A stretch of 26,638 nucleotides of DNA from Butyricicoccus pullicaecorum (GTDB taxonomy: Bacteria > Bacillota > Clostridia > Oscillospirales > Butyricicoccaceae), in the NCBI GenBank assembly GCA_018366195.1, contig JAGZIN010000030.1, forward strand, positions 1 to 26,638, read 5' to 3'. The notes below the pieces were generated by a model. It was not told where the DNA came from. It did not search any database and saw only the letters and a list, made by a program, of their open reading frames with translations. Below, piece by piece: positions 1 to 7,033 of the stretch; within the stretch, counting starts at the first letter, position 1; each line of letters begins with the position of its first letter. Position numbers and translations under genes: made by a program.

Positions 1-106
1 TACTTCTGGGTTTCATTCCAAAAGAATTTCAGGTTCGTTTTTCAAGCTTTTCGTTGTTTAATTTACAAGGTACAATTCTTGCTCTTACCTTTCGGTAAAT
101 TAGCTT
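1..106 (-). other. 5' leader of an rRNA operon reading leftward out of the window
   Basis: Read on the minus strand, the stretch after promoter P2 contains TACCTTGTAAATTAAACAAC (66-47). This resembles the boxA/processing region that precedes 16S or 23S rRNA in Firmicutes rrn operons. No rRNA body is reached before position 1, so the 16S 5' end should lie a short way left of the window. A small hairpin TTACC-tttc-GGTAA (87-100) sits just after the P2 start. The assignment rests on this motif plus the two tandem rrn-type promoters behind it. Confidence 0.7.
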
Positions 107-110
107 ATAT

Positions 111-139
111 AGGATACCATATTTTGAATATTATGTCAA
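111..139 (-). promoter_or_regulatory. rRNA operon promoter P2
   Basis: On the minus strand, -35 TTGACA (139-134) and -10 TATCCT (116-111) are separated by exactly 17 bases and followed by ATATAAGCT. The same layout and flanking bases recur about 123 bp upstream (P1). This tandem repetition is typical of rrn P1/P2 promoters. Confidence 0.82.
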
Positions 140-233
140 GATTTTTTTCAATTCATCGAATAATCGATAAATTTTGTATCAAATCTTGATTATATTCTGG
201 TTTCTATGGGCTGTCCTTCAGAACAGCTTATAT

Positions 234-262
234 AGAATATCATATTTATGGTATCTCGTCAA
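234..262 (-). promoter_or_regulatory. rRNA operon promoter P1
   Basis: On the minus strand, -35 TTGACG (262-257), a 17-base spacer and -10 TATTCT (239-234) are followed by ATATAAGCT as in P2. The upstream bases 263-300 are A/T-rich, as expected for an UP element. P1 and P2 are an imperfect direct repeat, which explains the repeat visible at 102-142 and 225-266. Confidence 0.8.
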
Positions 263-361
263 TATTTTTCTATCATTTTTTTGAAAATATTTTTTCTCTG
301 TTCCACGCCGTCATAGAAACATGCGACGATTGTAAAATTGCCTTCTGAAGCGCCCTAAATA

Positions 362-383
362 TAACATAATGAACATTATGTTA
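362..383. repeat. 22-bp perfect palindrome upstream of the recombinase gene
   Basis: TAACATAATG, AA, CATTATGTTA form a perfect 10-2-10 inverted repeat. A half-copy TAACATAA recurs at 464-471, beside the recombinase promoter. The stretch 276-510 has no gene. The palindrome could be an operator for a dimeric regulator or a recombinase-binding site; nothing here decides between them. Confidence 0.55.
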
Positions 384-452
384 GTTTTAGTTTGCGCACC
401 TTCTTCAAATATCCTACTTATTTTTTAATTTTTTTACAAAAATAGATTATTC

Positions 453-482
453 TTGCGCAAATTTAACATAACGTAGTATACT
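453..482 (+). promoter_or_regulatory. candidate promoter of the recombinase gene
   Basis: TTGCGC (453-458), an 18-base spacer and TATACT (477-482) lie 30 bases before the TTG start. The -10 sits within the palindrome TAGTATACTA (474-483), and the half-palindrome at 464-471 lies in the spacer, so the site could be regulated. The -35 is weak. Confidence 0.45.
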
Positions 483-511
483 ATTATATCATAGAATCAG
501 GAGATGATCGC

Positions 512-1048
512 TTGAATATCGTACAACCCATCCGAAATCCTGCGCAAATTGATGCCATGAAACGCGTTCTGCTTCGGCAAAATCCACGTAACTATTTTTT
601 ATTCTTACTCGGTATCAATATCGGTCTTCGTATCAGCGATTTAATCCCGTTGCAGGTAAAGGACTTACAAGGTTCTCACATCGTCATTCAGGAAATGAAA
701 ACCGGAAAACAGAAACGTTTTTTTATCAATAATCAATTGCGTTCTGAAATCAATGCCTACACAGCAAACAGCGCCCCTGATGACTATATCTTTCCCAGTC
801 AAAAGGGCGGATATATCAGCCGAATACAAGCCTACAACATCTTAAATACGGCTGCCAGAGAAGTCGGACTTCAACAAATCGGCACACATACCATGCGGAA
901 AACCTTTGGTTACTTTCATTACAAGCGCTATAAAGATGTTGCTTTACTGCAAACGCTATTCGGACATGCAGCCCCCTCTATTACCCTGCGATATATCGGA
1001 ATTACGCAAGATGAGATTGATGATACGCTTGCAGACTTCTTCTTATGA
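512..1048 (+). CDS. short tyrosine recombinase/integrase (YoeC-like)
   Basis: This 178-aa protein is the catalytic domain of a tyrosine recombinase without the usual N-terminal core-binding domain. All active-site residues are visible: R40 in GLRISDL, K66 in the beta-hairpin KTGK, H126 and R129 in HTMRKTFG, H152 in FGHA, and the nucleophile Y161 in LRYIG. The size and architecture match short Firmicutes integrases such as Bacillus YoeC, whose substrates are unknown as far as I know. The TTG start is chosen because AGGAG (499-503) lies 8 bases upstream and the nearby ATG at 504 runs into a stop after three codons. It diverges from the rrn promoters at 111-262. No attachment-site pair could be identified. 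It may act on a target outside the window or be a relic of an integrated element. Confidence 0.85.
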   Translation: MNIVQPIRNPAQIDAMKRVLLRQNPRNYFLFLLGINIGLRISDLIPLQVKDLQGSHIVIQEMKTGKQKRFFINNQLRSEINAYTANSAPDDYIFPSQKGGYISRIQAYNILNTAAREVGLQQIGTHTMRKTFGYFHYKRYKDVALLQTLFGHAAPSITLRYIGITQDEIDDTLADFFL

Positions 1049-1152
1049 TGCCTGTCTTTCTTTTTTTCTCAATTTCTTCTTGTTTTCCCCCGAAATCCGG
1101 CTTAATATAATATGAGATTTGCTCAATGGATATTAGATAGGAGATGGTATAT

Positions 1153-2526
1153 TTGAGATTAAAAAAATCTTACGAAATAGATATGTGCAATGGTCCATTG
1201 CTTGGACGTATCCTGCTATTCTCCTTTCCGCTTATCTGTTCCGGCGTATTACAGCTTTTATTCAATGCAGCCGATATTATTATTGTTGGCCGTGCAACCG
1301 GCAGTCAATCTATGGCGGCAGTTGGCGCAACCACCTCTCTCATCAGCTTATTGGTCAATTTCTTTATTGGTATCTCTGTTGGAGCCAATGTACTCATTGC
1401 CCGATTCTGTGGTGGGCATGAATATCAAGACGCACAGGAAACCGTACAGACTTCTTTGGTCACTGCACTGGCTGGCGGTTGTCTGCTAAGCATCATTGGA
1501 ATCGCCGGTGCACAGATGATGCTGGAATGGATGGATACCCCCTCTGATGTACTGCAAGAAGCAGTTCTCTATATGCGCATCTATTTTCTTGGGATTCCTG
1601 CTACCCTGCTATATAACTTTGGTGCAGCAATCCTGCGTGCAGTTGGGGATACACGCAGACCATTATACTTCCTGCTTTTCTCCGGCGCTGCGAATATCGC
1701 TTGTGATTTGCTCTTTATTGTTTCTTGGAACTGGGGTGTTGCAGGTGCTGCTGCCGCAACTGTCATTGCACAGATTGTTTCTGCCATACTGATTCTTTAT
1801 TGTCTGACACAGGCAGATGGTATGTGTCATGTAAATTTGCGCAGAATTCATTTTTATTCTGATAAATTTATACGTATGATGCAGGTCGGTCTTCCTGCCG
1901 GACTCCAAAGCGTAATCTTTAATATTTCTAATGTGTTGATTCAGTCCTCCATCAACTCTTTTGGTGCAACTGTTGTCGCAGGAAATACAGCCGCCTCGAA
2001 TATTGAAAGCTTTGTATATACTTCTATGAATGCGATTTATCAGACTGCTTTGAGCTTTACGAGCCAAAACTTTGGGGCACGGAAATTCCATCGTGTAAAT
2101 CGTATCCTCCTCCAATGTCTAATCCTTGTTTTTGTTCTTGGCTTGGTCTTAGGGAATGGTGCTTATCTGCTCGGAAAACCTTTATTATCCATCTACACCA
2201 ATGAATCAGATGTCATTGCCTACGGATTGAACCGCCTTTCTGTCATATCCATTGCCTATTGCATTTGCGGACTCATGGACGTGTTTGCAGGTACCATTCG
2301 TGGGCTTGGCTATTCCATCTTACCCATGCTCGTTTCGCTTGTGGGCGCCTGTGTTTTCCGTGTCCTCTGGATTTTTACAGTCTTTCGCTGGCATCGCAGT
2401 CTCTTTGTCCTGTATGCCTCTTATCCCATTTCTTGGACACTGACTTTAGCGGCACATATCATCTGTTATTTGATTATTCGTCACCGCATCTTTCCGCACC
2501 AGACAAACGAAGAACCGTCTTTGTGA
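1153..2526 (+). CDS. MATE family multidrug/Na+ antiporter
   Basis: About 457 aa, the normal size for a MATE (multi antimicrobial extrusion) exporter, with twelve hydrophobic segments expected and visible as alternating blocks through residue 450. The opening (YEIDMCNGPLLGR, then ILLFSFPLI and LLFNAADIIIVGR) and mid-protein VGLPAGLQS are characteristic of clostridial MATE proteins. It would export cationic drugs or metabolites in exchange for Na+ or H+. An in-frame ATG at 1144 abuts the GGAG at 1140-1143 and leaves no ribosome spacing, so the TTG at 1153, 9 bases after GGAG, is preferred. A TATAAT (1106-1111) upstream could be its -10. A long terminator follows directly. Substrate unknown. Confidence 0.88.
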   Translation: MRLKKSYEIDMCNGPLLGRILLFSFPLICSGVLQLLFNAADIIIVGRATGSQSMAAVGATTSLISLLVNFFIGISVGANVLIARFCGGHEYQDAQETVQTSLVTALAGGCLLSIIGIAGAQMMLEWMDTPSDVLQEAVLYMRIYFLGIPATLLYNFGAAILRAVGDTRRPLYFLLFSGAANIACDLLFIVSWNWGVAGAAAATVIAQIVSAILILYCLTQADGMCHVNLRRIHFYSDKFIRMMQVGLPAGLQSVIFNISNVLIQSSINSFGATVVAGNTAASNIESFVYTSMNAIYQTALSFTSQNFGARKFHRVNRILLQCLILVFVLGLVLGNGAYLLGKPLLSIYTNESDVIAYGLNRLSVISIAYCICGLMDVFAGTIRGLGYSILPMLVSLVGACVFRVLWIFTVFRWHRSLFVLYASYPISWTLTLAAHIICYLIIRHRIFPHQTNEEPSL

Positions 2527-2576
2527 AAAACAGCTTTGGCTCTTGTATGATACAAGAGCCAAAGCTGTTTTTTTAT
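2525..2576. terminator. strong bidirectional intrinsic terminator
   Basis: A near-perfect inverted repeat of about 20 bp (arms with CAGCTTTGGCTCTTGTA and its complement, loop around 2548-2550) has A-runs on the left and T-runs on the right. It separates the convergent MATE gene (plus) and nuclease gene (minus) and can stop transcription in both directions. Confidence 0.93.
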
Positions 2577-2583
2577 CCATCTC

Positions 2584-3432
2584 TTAAGGCTTGCACTGTC
2601 CGCAGGCTGTATATCCATCTGCAATCAAATCCTTTCGGCTTCCTTTGTACTTCTTTTTATTTTCGGAACCGATTGATTTCACACTTGCACAGTCCTCTTT
2701 ATGAAATTTCTGCGTGCTGGTATTGAGGAGATAGGTGCTTTTTCCAGAAACAGGTGTCTGTCCCTCCTCCCAGCTCTCTCCGGTTGCATAATCAATGGTA
2801 ACACCGGGCTGATTGTTATATACATAAACATGAAACTCAATCCCAGCTCCATCATCTTCCACCGATTTCGCTTCCATCTGCACACCGCTTGCGACTAAAT
2901 TGTCACCCTCAAAAATCGGTGTCACACGATATAATACATGATTTTTGGTTTCTTTCACATAGTCTGCAACCATATTTTCAAATGGGAGCATACCATCTAC
3001 ATTCATATACCGTGTCCCTGTAATCAGATTCTTTTTATTTGCATTTTCCGCCGTCAGCTGAAATCCGATCAGATGGCATCTATTATATAAGCTCTTTCCA
3101 TCTACAAAATCGTATTTGATACTTTTCCACCCGGTTGGCTTGACCTGACTGATATTGCCTCTCTTTTCTGTCGGCATGGTTTCGATTCCGACATTTGCAT
3201 AAGCCGGACCACACCGCCCTAACGCATCAAGTTCACTATATTGTTCAAATGATTTACTGGTAAAATCGGCTTCCGGAAAATGCGGCTCATTGTCATCTAT
3301 CACAACATACGGCTCTCCCGAAAATGCCGGAACATCGGCAAGCGTCAAAACGGTTTGACTCTCCGCTCCCTGAGAACAGCCAGAAAATAGGAAAAGTATA
3401 GGAAGTAATACCCCTAAAATCCTTTTTTTCAT
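2584..3432 (-). CDS. lipoprotein DNA/RNA non-specific endonuclease (beta-beta-alpha metal type)
   Basis: 282 aa. The N-terminus is a lipoprotein signal with lipobox LFSGC, so C19 would be lipidated and the enzyme anchored outside the membrane. Residues 60-215 are a DNA/RNA non-specific endonuclease domain. The catalytic region NRCHLIGFQLT gives the general base H120, and RYMN...FE gives N144 and E152, spaced eight residues apart like the N and E of Serratia nuclease. The family's DRGH appears here as NRCH, a common clostridial variant. The last 50 residues hold a small Cys module (C248 region and the terminal CGQCK) also seen at the end of related nucleases. It probably degrades extracellular nucleic acid for nutrients, or acts in DNA uptake. 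Its ATG overlaps the stop of the preceding gene (ATGA), so the two are translationally coupled. Confidence 0.85.
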   Translation of the reverse strand: MKKRILGVLLPILFLFSGCSQGAESQTVLTLADVPAFSGEPYVVIDDNEPHFPEADFTSKSFEQYSELDALGRCGPAYANVGIETMPTEKRGNISQVKPTGWKSIKYDFVDGKSLYNRCHLIGFQLTAENANKKNLITGTRYMNVDGMLPFENMVADYVKETKNHVLYRVTPIFEGDNLVASGVQMEAKSVEDDGAGIEFHVYVYNNQPGVTIDYATGESWEEGQTPVSGKSTYLLNTSTQKFHKEDCASVKSIGSENKKKYKGSRKDLIADGYTACGQCKP

Positions 3433-3833
3433 CTGATATACACCTCTTTTGTAATTTTCTCATGAGAATATCCAGAAAATTCTGTATATTCCTTACGCTT
3501 CCAGCCCGTCATGGGCAAGGGTATCCTTGTATCTGATGGATACTTACGATTCCAATGATATAAAATGACTTTCTCTGCCTCATTCATATAGGCTTTTGCG
3601 CTGTCATCTTCTATAAAACAGAACTCTTTTGCATCTTCAAACGTATTGACAATCCTCAAACAGGACTGCTGCTCCATATCAAATTGCTGTGCTGTATACG
3701 CACTCACCCAAAGTTTGGTCTCTCCACACATTTGTAACATATCTTTACGCACCGCACGGTCTTGGCTCTGTCTCCGATGGTGAAAAGCCACGCCCCCTTG
3801 ATCGTCTACACATAAAATGAGCTTCATATCCAT
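3429..3833 (-). CDS. small protein of unknown function, coupled to the nuclease
   Basis: 134 aa with no signal peptide or membrane segment, so it is likely cytosolic. The start MKLILCVDDQGGVAF is followed by a basic stretch HHRRQSQDR, and the C-terminus is rich in charged and aromatic residues. I do not recognise the family with certainty. Two in-frame ATGs lie at 3833 and 3827; an AAAGGA at 3838-3843 could serve either. The stop overlaps the nuclease ATG by 4 bases (ATGA), indicating coupled translation and a shared task or at least fixed stoichiometry. A role as chaperone, regulator or inhibitor of the nuclease is possible but is inference from position only. Confidence 0.7.
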   Translation of the reverse strand: MDMKLILCVDDQGGVAFHHRRQSQDRAVRKDMLQMCGETKLWVSAYTAQQFDMEQQSCLRIVNTFEDAKEFCFIEDDSAKAYMNEAEKVILYHWNRKYPSDTRIPLPMTGWKRKEYTEFSGYSHEKITKEVYIR

Positions 3834-3898
3834 ATCATTCCTTTCTCGACCAGCGCAGTCCGTTTCATCGCTCTTACTGCGGATATGTCAGCATTGTA

Positions 3899-5074
3899 TT
3901 ACTTTCCTGTTTGGATTTGTACCGTGTGATTCGTTTCATCATATTGTACTGTGCAGTCCAGAACTTCAGCCAGTTCTCTCAGCTGTATATAATTGCTCTC
4001 TTGTATCAAATATCCATTTTGAATGCCAGCATTTTCCCCCAACGGATAAGAAACTGAATCGGCCTGCATGGCTGCTACATTGGCAGTTCCCGATAATTCT
4101 CCGCCAACAGATTGGTAGACTTCTCCTTTTTGGATTTCAACAGCTTGTTTTTCTGGTATGTAATGAATTCCAAACGCTGCTCCAGTTCCTTTCAATGCAG
4201 CTGCCATATCACGCAGCTTAACATAATTGACATTTCCAATGCTATATGCTGTGAAATTTGCTGGTTTTCCATTGACAAGAAACCGTTCTTCACTGGGCTT
4301 TGCTGTTTTTGGGGGATGATTCTGCCTTGGAAGCTGTGATAGATAAGCAAATGTATATCCCTGCTTTTCCCAGCCGGTCAATAATTCATCTAAAATTACA
4401 ACATTGGTAGTGGAAACCACATGCAGTAAAACAATAGCTCCCTGATGAATTCGACGATTGAGCTGCTTGATTGCAGAAACAGGAGCCGGCTGCTTTTTGG
4501 TGTCCCAATCAGCGTACGCCACACTCCATAAGATGGTATCATATCCCAAATCCTGTGCACGTTTCAAATTGCTGTAGGTATAGGAGCCCTCCGGCGGACG
4601 ATAAAACCGATCGAGCTTCTTTCCGGTTACCTGTTGATATTTCGTTTCTAAATCTTTCAATTCTCGGTCGAAGCGCTCAGAAGATACTTTACTCATATTT
4701 GGGTGATGCATTGTGTGATTTCCAACCAAATGTCCTTCCGCAGCCATACGTCTTGTCAGTTCCGGCTCTGTATCTAAGAAATCTCCAACCATAAAAAAAG
4801 CAGCTGGCGCATGATGTTTTTTTAGTATGTCTAAGATTTTGGAAGTATTTCCATTTTCATATCCACAATCAAAGGTCAAATATATCTTTTTTTCCTTTGC
4901 ATCTCCCATGAAATAAGCATCATATTGTGCAAGTGTCTGCATGCTATCCTCTCCACGAGGCGTTTGATTGGCACCAGCTCCATACCATAAACCCCAATCA
5001 GTAGCAGAAACGGAGGTGGTCAGTATGCCAGCAATGAAAGCCACACAAAGCCATCGTTTTCCTGTATGTTTCAT
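3899..5074 (-). CDS. PdaA-like polysaccharide deacetylase with C-terminal stalk domain
   Basis: 391 aa. Residues 1-24 are a signal peptide (cleavage after SVSA), so the enzyme is exported. Residues 62-250 are a carbohydrate esterase 4 (NodB) domain: motif 1 TFDCGYEN (D69), motif 2 H120-x3-H124, motif 3 R159-P-P, the LWSVAYADW strand and motif 5 LLH (H218). The second Asp of the usual TFDDG is replaced (C70). Bacillus PdaA, which makes the muramic-delta-lactam of spore cortex, also lacks it (TFDNGYEN), so this is a subfamily mark and not damage. Residues 270-390 form a copper-amine-oxidase N-like stalk domain (two YVKLRDMA/YIQLRELA repeats) that probably binds the wall. AAGGAG precedes the ATG, and a promoter lies at 5144-5172. 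The downstream gene follows after 65 bases on the same strand. It likely acts in spore cortex or wall modification. Confidence 0.87.
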   Translation of the reverse strand: MKHTGKRWLCVAFIAGILTTSVSATDWGLWYGAGANQTPRGEDSMQTLAQYDAYFMGDAKEKKIYLTFDCGYENGNTSKILDILKKHHAPAAFFMVGDFLDTEPELTRRMAAEGHLVGNHTMHHPNMSKVSSERFDRELKDLETKYQQVTGKKLDRFYRPPEGSYTYSNLKRAQDLGYDTILWSVAYADWDTKKQPAPVSAIKQLNRRIHQGAIVLLHVVSTTNVVILDELLTGWEKQGYTFAYLSQLPRQNHPPKTAKPSEERFLVNGKPANFTAYSIGNVNYVKLRDMAAALKGTGAAFGIHYIPEKQAVEIQKGEVYQSVGGELSGTANVAAMQADSVSYPLGENAGIQNGYLIQESNYIQLRELAEVLDCTVQYDETNHTVQIQTGK

Positions 5075-5143
5075 TTGTTACTTCTCCTTTTATGAAGCTA
5101 AAAATGGTTTTTTATCTTTTGTTTGATATGTTTCTTTAGCAAT

Positions 5144-5172
5144 ATTAGAATACATATTTCTTAATTTGTCAA
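5144..5172 (-). promoter_or_regulatory. promoter of the deacetylase gene
   Basis: On the minus strand, TTGACA (5172-5167), 17 bases and TCTAAT (5149-5144) lie about 70 bases before the ATG at 5074. The -35 is a perfect match to the sigma-A consensus. Confidence 0.65.
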
Positions 5173-5335
5173 TATTTCTTCTTAGCAAGAGAATTTGAAT
5201 CAAATAATTTTATTGATTTAATTTTAATGGAAAAATTTTATTATTTCCTACCCATTTCAATAAGGCCAAATTCTATCCTACCTATTTCCATATAGCGAAA
5301 AACAACCTACCCTATGAAAATAGGGTGATGGAAAA
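5173..5335. repeat. AT-rich DNA with three iteron-like direct repeats (candidate replication origin)
   Basis: Three copies starting with CCTACC begin at 5247, 5277 and 5306, giving periods of 30 and 29 bp. The first two share CCTACC-N-ATTTC-N-ATA. The third is altered and contains a perfect hairpin CCCTAT-GAAA-ATAGGG. The flank 5173-5246 is very A/T-rich, like a DNA-unwinding element. The block lies just downstream of the candidate initiator gene. Repeats spaced by whole helical turns next to AT-rich DNA are what an iteron origin looks like, but three imperfect copies is few. Confidence 0.4.
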
Positions 5336-5341
5336 TTGCGA

Positions 5342-5376
5342 CAAAAAAAGACTGGAAACAGCTTGTATTTCCAGTC
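5342..5376 (-). terminator. terminator of the candidate rep gene
   Basis: The inverted repeat GACTGGAAA / TTTCCAGTC (5350-5358, 5368-5376) with a 9-base loop is followed on the minus strand by a run of T (complement of 5342-5349). It lies about 90 bases past the rep stop. Confidence 0.8.
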
Positions 5377-5423
5377 CATATTCAGTAGAGAGCTGCATTT
5401 TTGAAAAAAAGGCAACGACAAAT

Positions 5424-5449
5424 AGCCCCTGTGTCCAGAGGCTTTTTTT
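5424..5449 (+). terminator. weak plus-strand terminator-like hairpin
   Basis: AGCC (5424-5427) and GGCT (5440-5443), with a further CTG/CAG pairing across a mismatch, are followed by seven T. No plus-strand gene precedes it, so it may end a short RNA transcribed across the repeat region or may be a relic. Confidence 0.3.
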
Positions 5450-5463
5450 AGCGTGTGCTCAGA

Positions 5464-6798
5464 TTATTGATTTTTCCAAATAGCAAGCAATTGGCGTAAC
5501 CGTTGTTCAAACTCGGTCTCAGGTATAGACATGCGTGTTTCCAAGAGCGTGGCATAGGAGTCTGCAAAATGAACATCTTGAGAAAGCGGCACGATATGTT
5601 CTTGCGCAGCCTGTTTGATACGGTAGTAAATCGCTTGGATCATGCAATCCATTTCATCTATGGTCAATGGTGACGCTTCCGTATCGCTGTTTGCGGTGAC
5701 AGGCTTGTCCGCGTTGCTTGTCGAGGTACGAATCCATGTATGAGGCTCTTGTACAAACTGATAGAGTGCAGTTGCAATGTACGGAATGGGTGCATGTACA
5801 TTGGCAGGCAGCTTGAATTGAAATTCAAATTGCTCCAGAAGTTCTGGGGTTAGGGACGCAACTGCCTTTTGTCTGCTTTCTAGCGATACCACAGCCCCAT
5901 TGAGACGCATACGTTTGTTTTTGCAAAGCGCAGCGATTGCCTTATCCACTTGCTTACTGAGAGGATACTGCCGTACGCGTGCAATCTTTTGGAATGCATG
6001 GGGCGTATGCAGGGATTCTGTTTGTGTGTCTTGTGATTTGGCAGGCAGAAAAATGCGTGTATTTTTCCGTTTTTTCTTTTTCTCTGGCACAGGTGCATTG
6101 AAATCTACGGATAGACTGCTTGTAATGGTTCCGTCCGCACGATGATTGGTGAAATACGGCTCATTCAAATTGGATTCCAGCAGAAGATCGTATGTATAAT
6201 CGAATTGATTATGCTCTCCTGTTGGGTGTCTGTGTTGCTTGAGCAGACCAGAACGCTTTAGGGCTGTCCAGATTGTCTTCAATGCTTTAGCCTTCTCTTT
6301 ACAGAGAGAGATAAGGCTATTCCAAGAAAAATGGAAATTTGGAATCTTAAACAGGTAAGAAAGTACTGCATACAAGCCTTTGGTTTTGAGAGAAAGCTTG
6401 CAATCGCGTGCAATTGCGTCGGGTACGGTTGTATAATCATTTGCAGCTCCGGAAGGGATAAAACGCAAATCACCATGGGAACGGGTCTGATTTGGAGCAT
6501 AGGACATAAGCTCCTGCACAGACTGTCTTTCTTGGTGGAGATCATACACATGAACGAATGCTCCGTTTACGGCTGTGTAATAAAAATGTTTGAGATATCC
6601 GCAGATTTTTAACTCCTTCCATGCTTGTTCAAACTCATAATTACTACCAGAAAAAGTATTTTTTAGACGGTTTTTTTTCAAGCAAAAATTTGGCAAACCT
6701 GCAAAACTACGCAGCGTAAGATACAAGCCTTTTGCAGGGAGAGAAAGCGAAAAATCCCGCAAAATCCCGTTGGATATCTGTGTATATGGCATATTCAT
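5464..6798 (-). CDS. candidate replication initiator with tandem winged-helix domains
   Basis: 444 aa. Residues 5-88 and 122-206 are clear copies of one another, each reading YT-x(I/V)...I-x-RD...LSL...KGLY...L...PNF...L...LK..G-LK. They have the form of winged-helix DNA-binding domains seen in replication or primosome proteins of clostridial mobile elements. A basic linker KKKKRKNTR (about 240-248) leads to a mainly helical C-terminal half of unknown fold. The start is secure: AGAAAGGAGG lies 8 bases before the ATG. Context supports a replication role: parA and parB lie upstream, iteron-like repeats downstream, and the leader has the antisense/attenuator layout of plasmid rep genes. I cannot place it in RepA_N, Rep_3 or the pT181/pIP501 families. 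It could also be an accessory DNA-binding protein of an integrated element. Confidence 0.6.
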   Translation of the reverse strand: MNMPYTQISNGILRDFSLSLPAKGLYLTLRSFAGLPNFCLKKNRLKNTFSGSNYEFEQAWKELKICGYLKHFYYTAVNGAFVHVYDLHQERQSVQELMSYAPNQTRSHGDLRFIPSGAANDYTTVPDAIARDCKLSLKTKGLYAVLSYLFKIPNFHFSWNSLISLCKEKAKALKTIWTALKRSGLLKQHRHPTGEHNQFDYTYDLLLESNLNEPYFTNHRADGTITSSLSVDFNAPVPEKKKKRKNTRIFLPAKSQDTQTESLHTPHAFQKIARVRQYPLSKQVDKAIAALCKNKRMRLNGAVVSLESRQKAVASLTPELLEQFEFQFKLPANVHAPIPYIATALYQFVQEPHTWIRTSTSNADKPVTANSDTEASPLTIDEMDCMIQAIYYRIKQAAQEHIVPLSQDVHFADSYATLLETRMSIPETEFEQRLRQLLAIWKNQ

Positions 6799-6856
6799 TT
6801 GGGATTCCTCCTTTCTAATGAGACCTGGAAAAAGAATGAAAGATGTTCTTTAATTA

Positions 6857-6894
6857 TATATCAATATTATATATAAGAATTTCATATTGATATA
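6857..6894. repeat. 11-bp inverted repeat in the rep leader
   Basis: TATATCAATAT (6857-6867) and ATATTGATATA (6884-6894) are perfect complements around a 16-base loop, about 60 bases before the rep ATG. It could be an RNA hairpin affecting translation or a DNA operator for autoregulation. Confidence 0.55.
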
Positions 6895-6917
6895 AAAAGT
6901 GCCGGAAAAATTACAAT

Positions 6918-6967
6918 AGGAGTAAAAAAGAGTCGATAAACCAGCAATTGGTCTAACGACTCTTTTA
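6918..6967 (-). terminator. attenuator in the rep leader
   Basis: On the minus strand, AAAAGAGTCG (6967-6958) pairs with CGACTCTTTT, followed by more T, with an inner ACCA/TGGT pairing. It is an intrinsic terminator about 125 bases before the rep ATG, between the rep promoter and its gene, so it can only work as an attenuator for that promoter. Its 5' arm contains GAGTCGT and GTTAGAC, each with an exact 7-base complement upstream in the leader: ACGACTC (7077-7071) and GTCTAAC (7127-7121). Pairing there would prevent the terminator from folding. Confidence 0.72.
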
Positions 6968-6998
6968 TTGGAAACTATAAAACTTCTCGTTTCCAGTA

Positions 6999-7027
6999 TT
7001 GACATATACTACGCTTTCTACTATAAT
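6999..7027 (+). promoter_or_regulatory. consensus promoter of the antisense RNA
   Basis: TTGACA (6999-7004), exactly 17 bases, TATAAT (7022-7027): a perfect sigma-A consensus. It faces the rep promoter at 7225-7253 on the other strand. Confidence 0.85.
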
Positions 7028-7033
7028 AGATGC

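Noticed and set aside
102..266. Imperfect direct repeats each preceded by a small hairpin, near an integrase (possible attC-like or recombination sites)
   Set aside because: On the minus strand both repeats resolve into -35/-10 pairs with 17-bp spacers feeding an rRNA leader, so they are tandem rrn promoters.
4865..4870. Loss of the second Asp in deacetylase motif 1 as evidence of inactivity
   Set aside because: PdaA-type enzymes lack this Asp normally and the other motifs are intact.
5247..5335. Possible CRISPR-like array
   Set aside because: Only three imperfect short repeats, no constant spacer length beyond one turn count, and no cas genes; better read as iterons.
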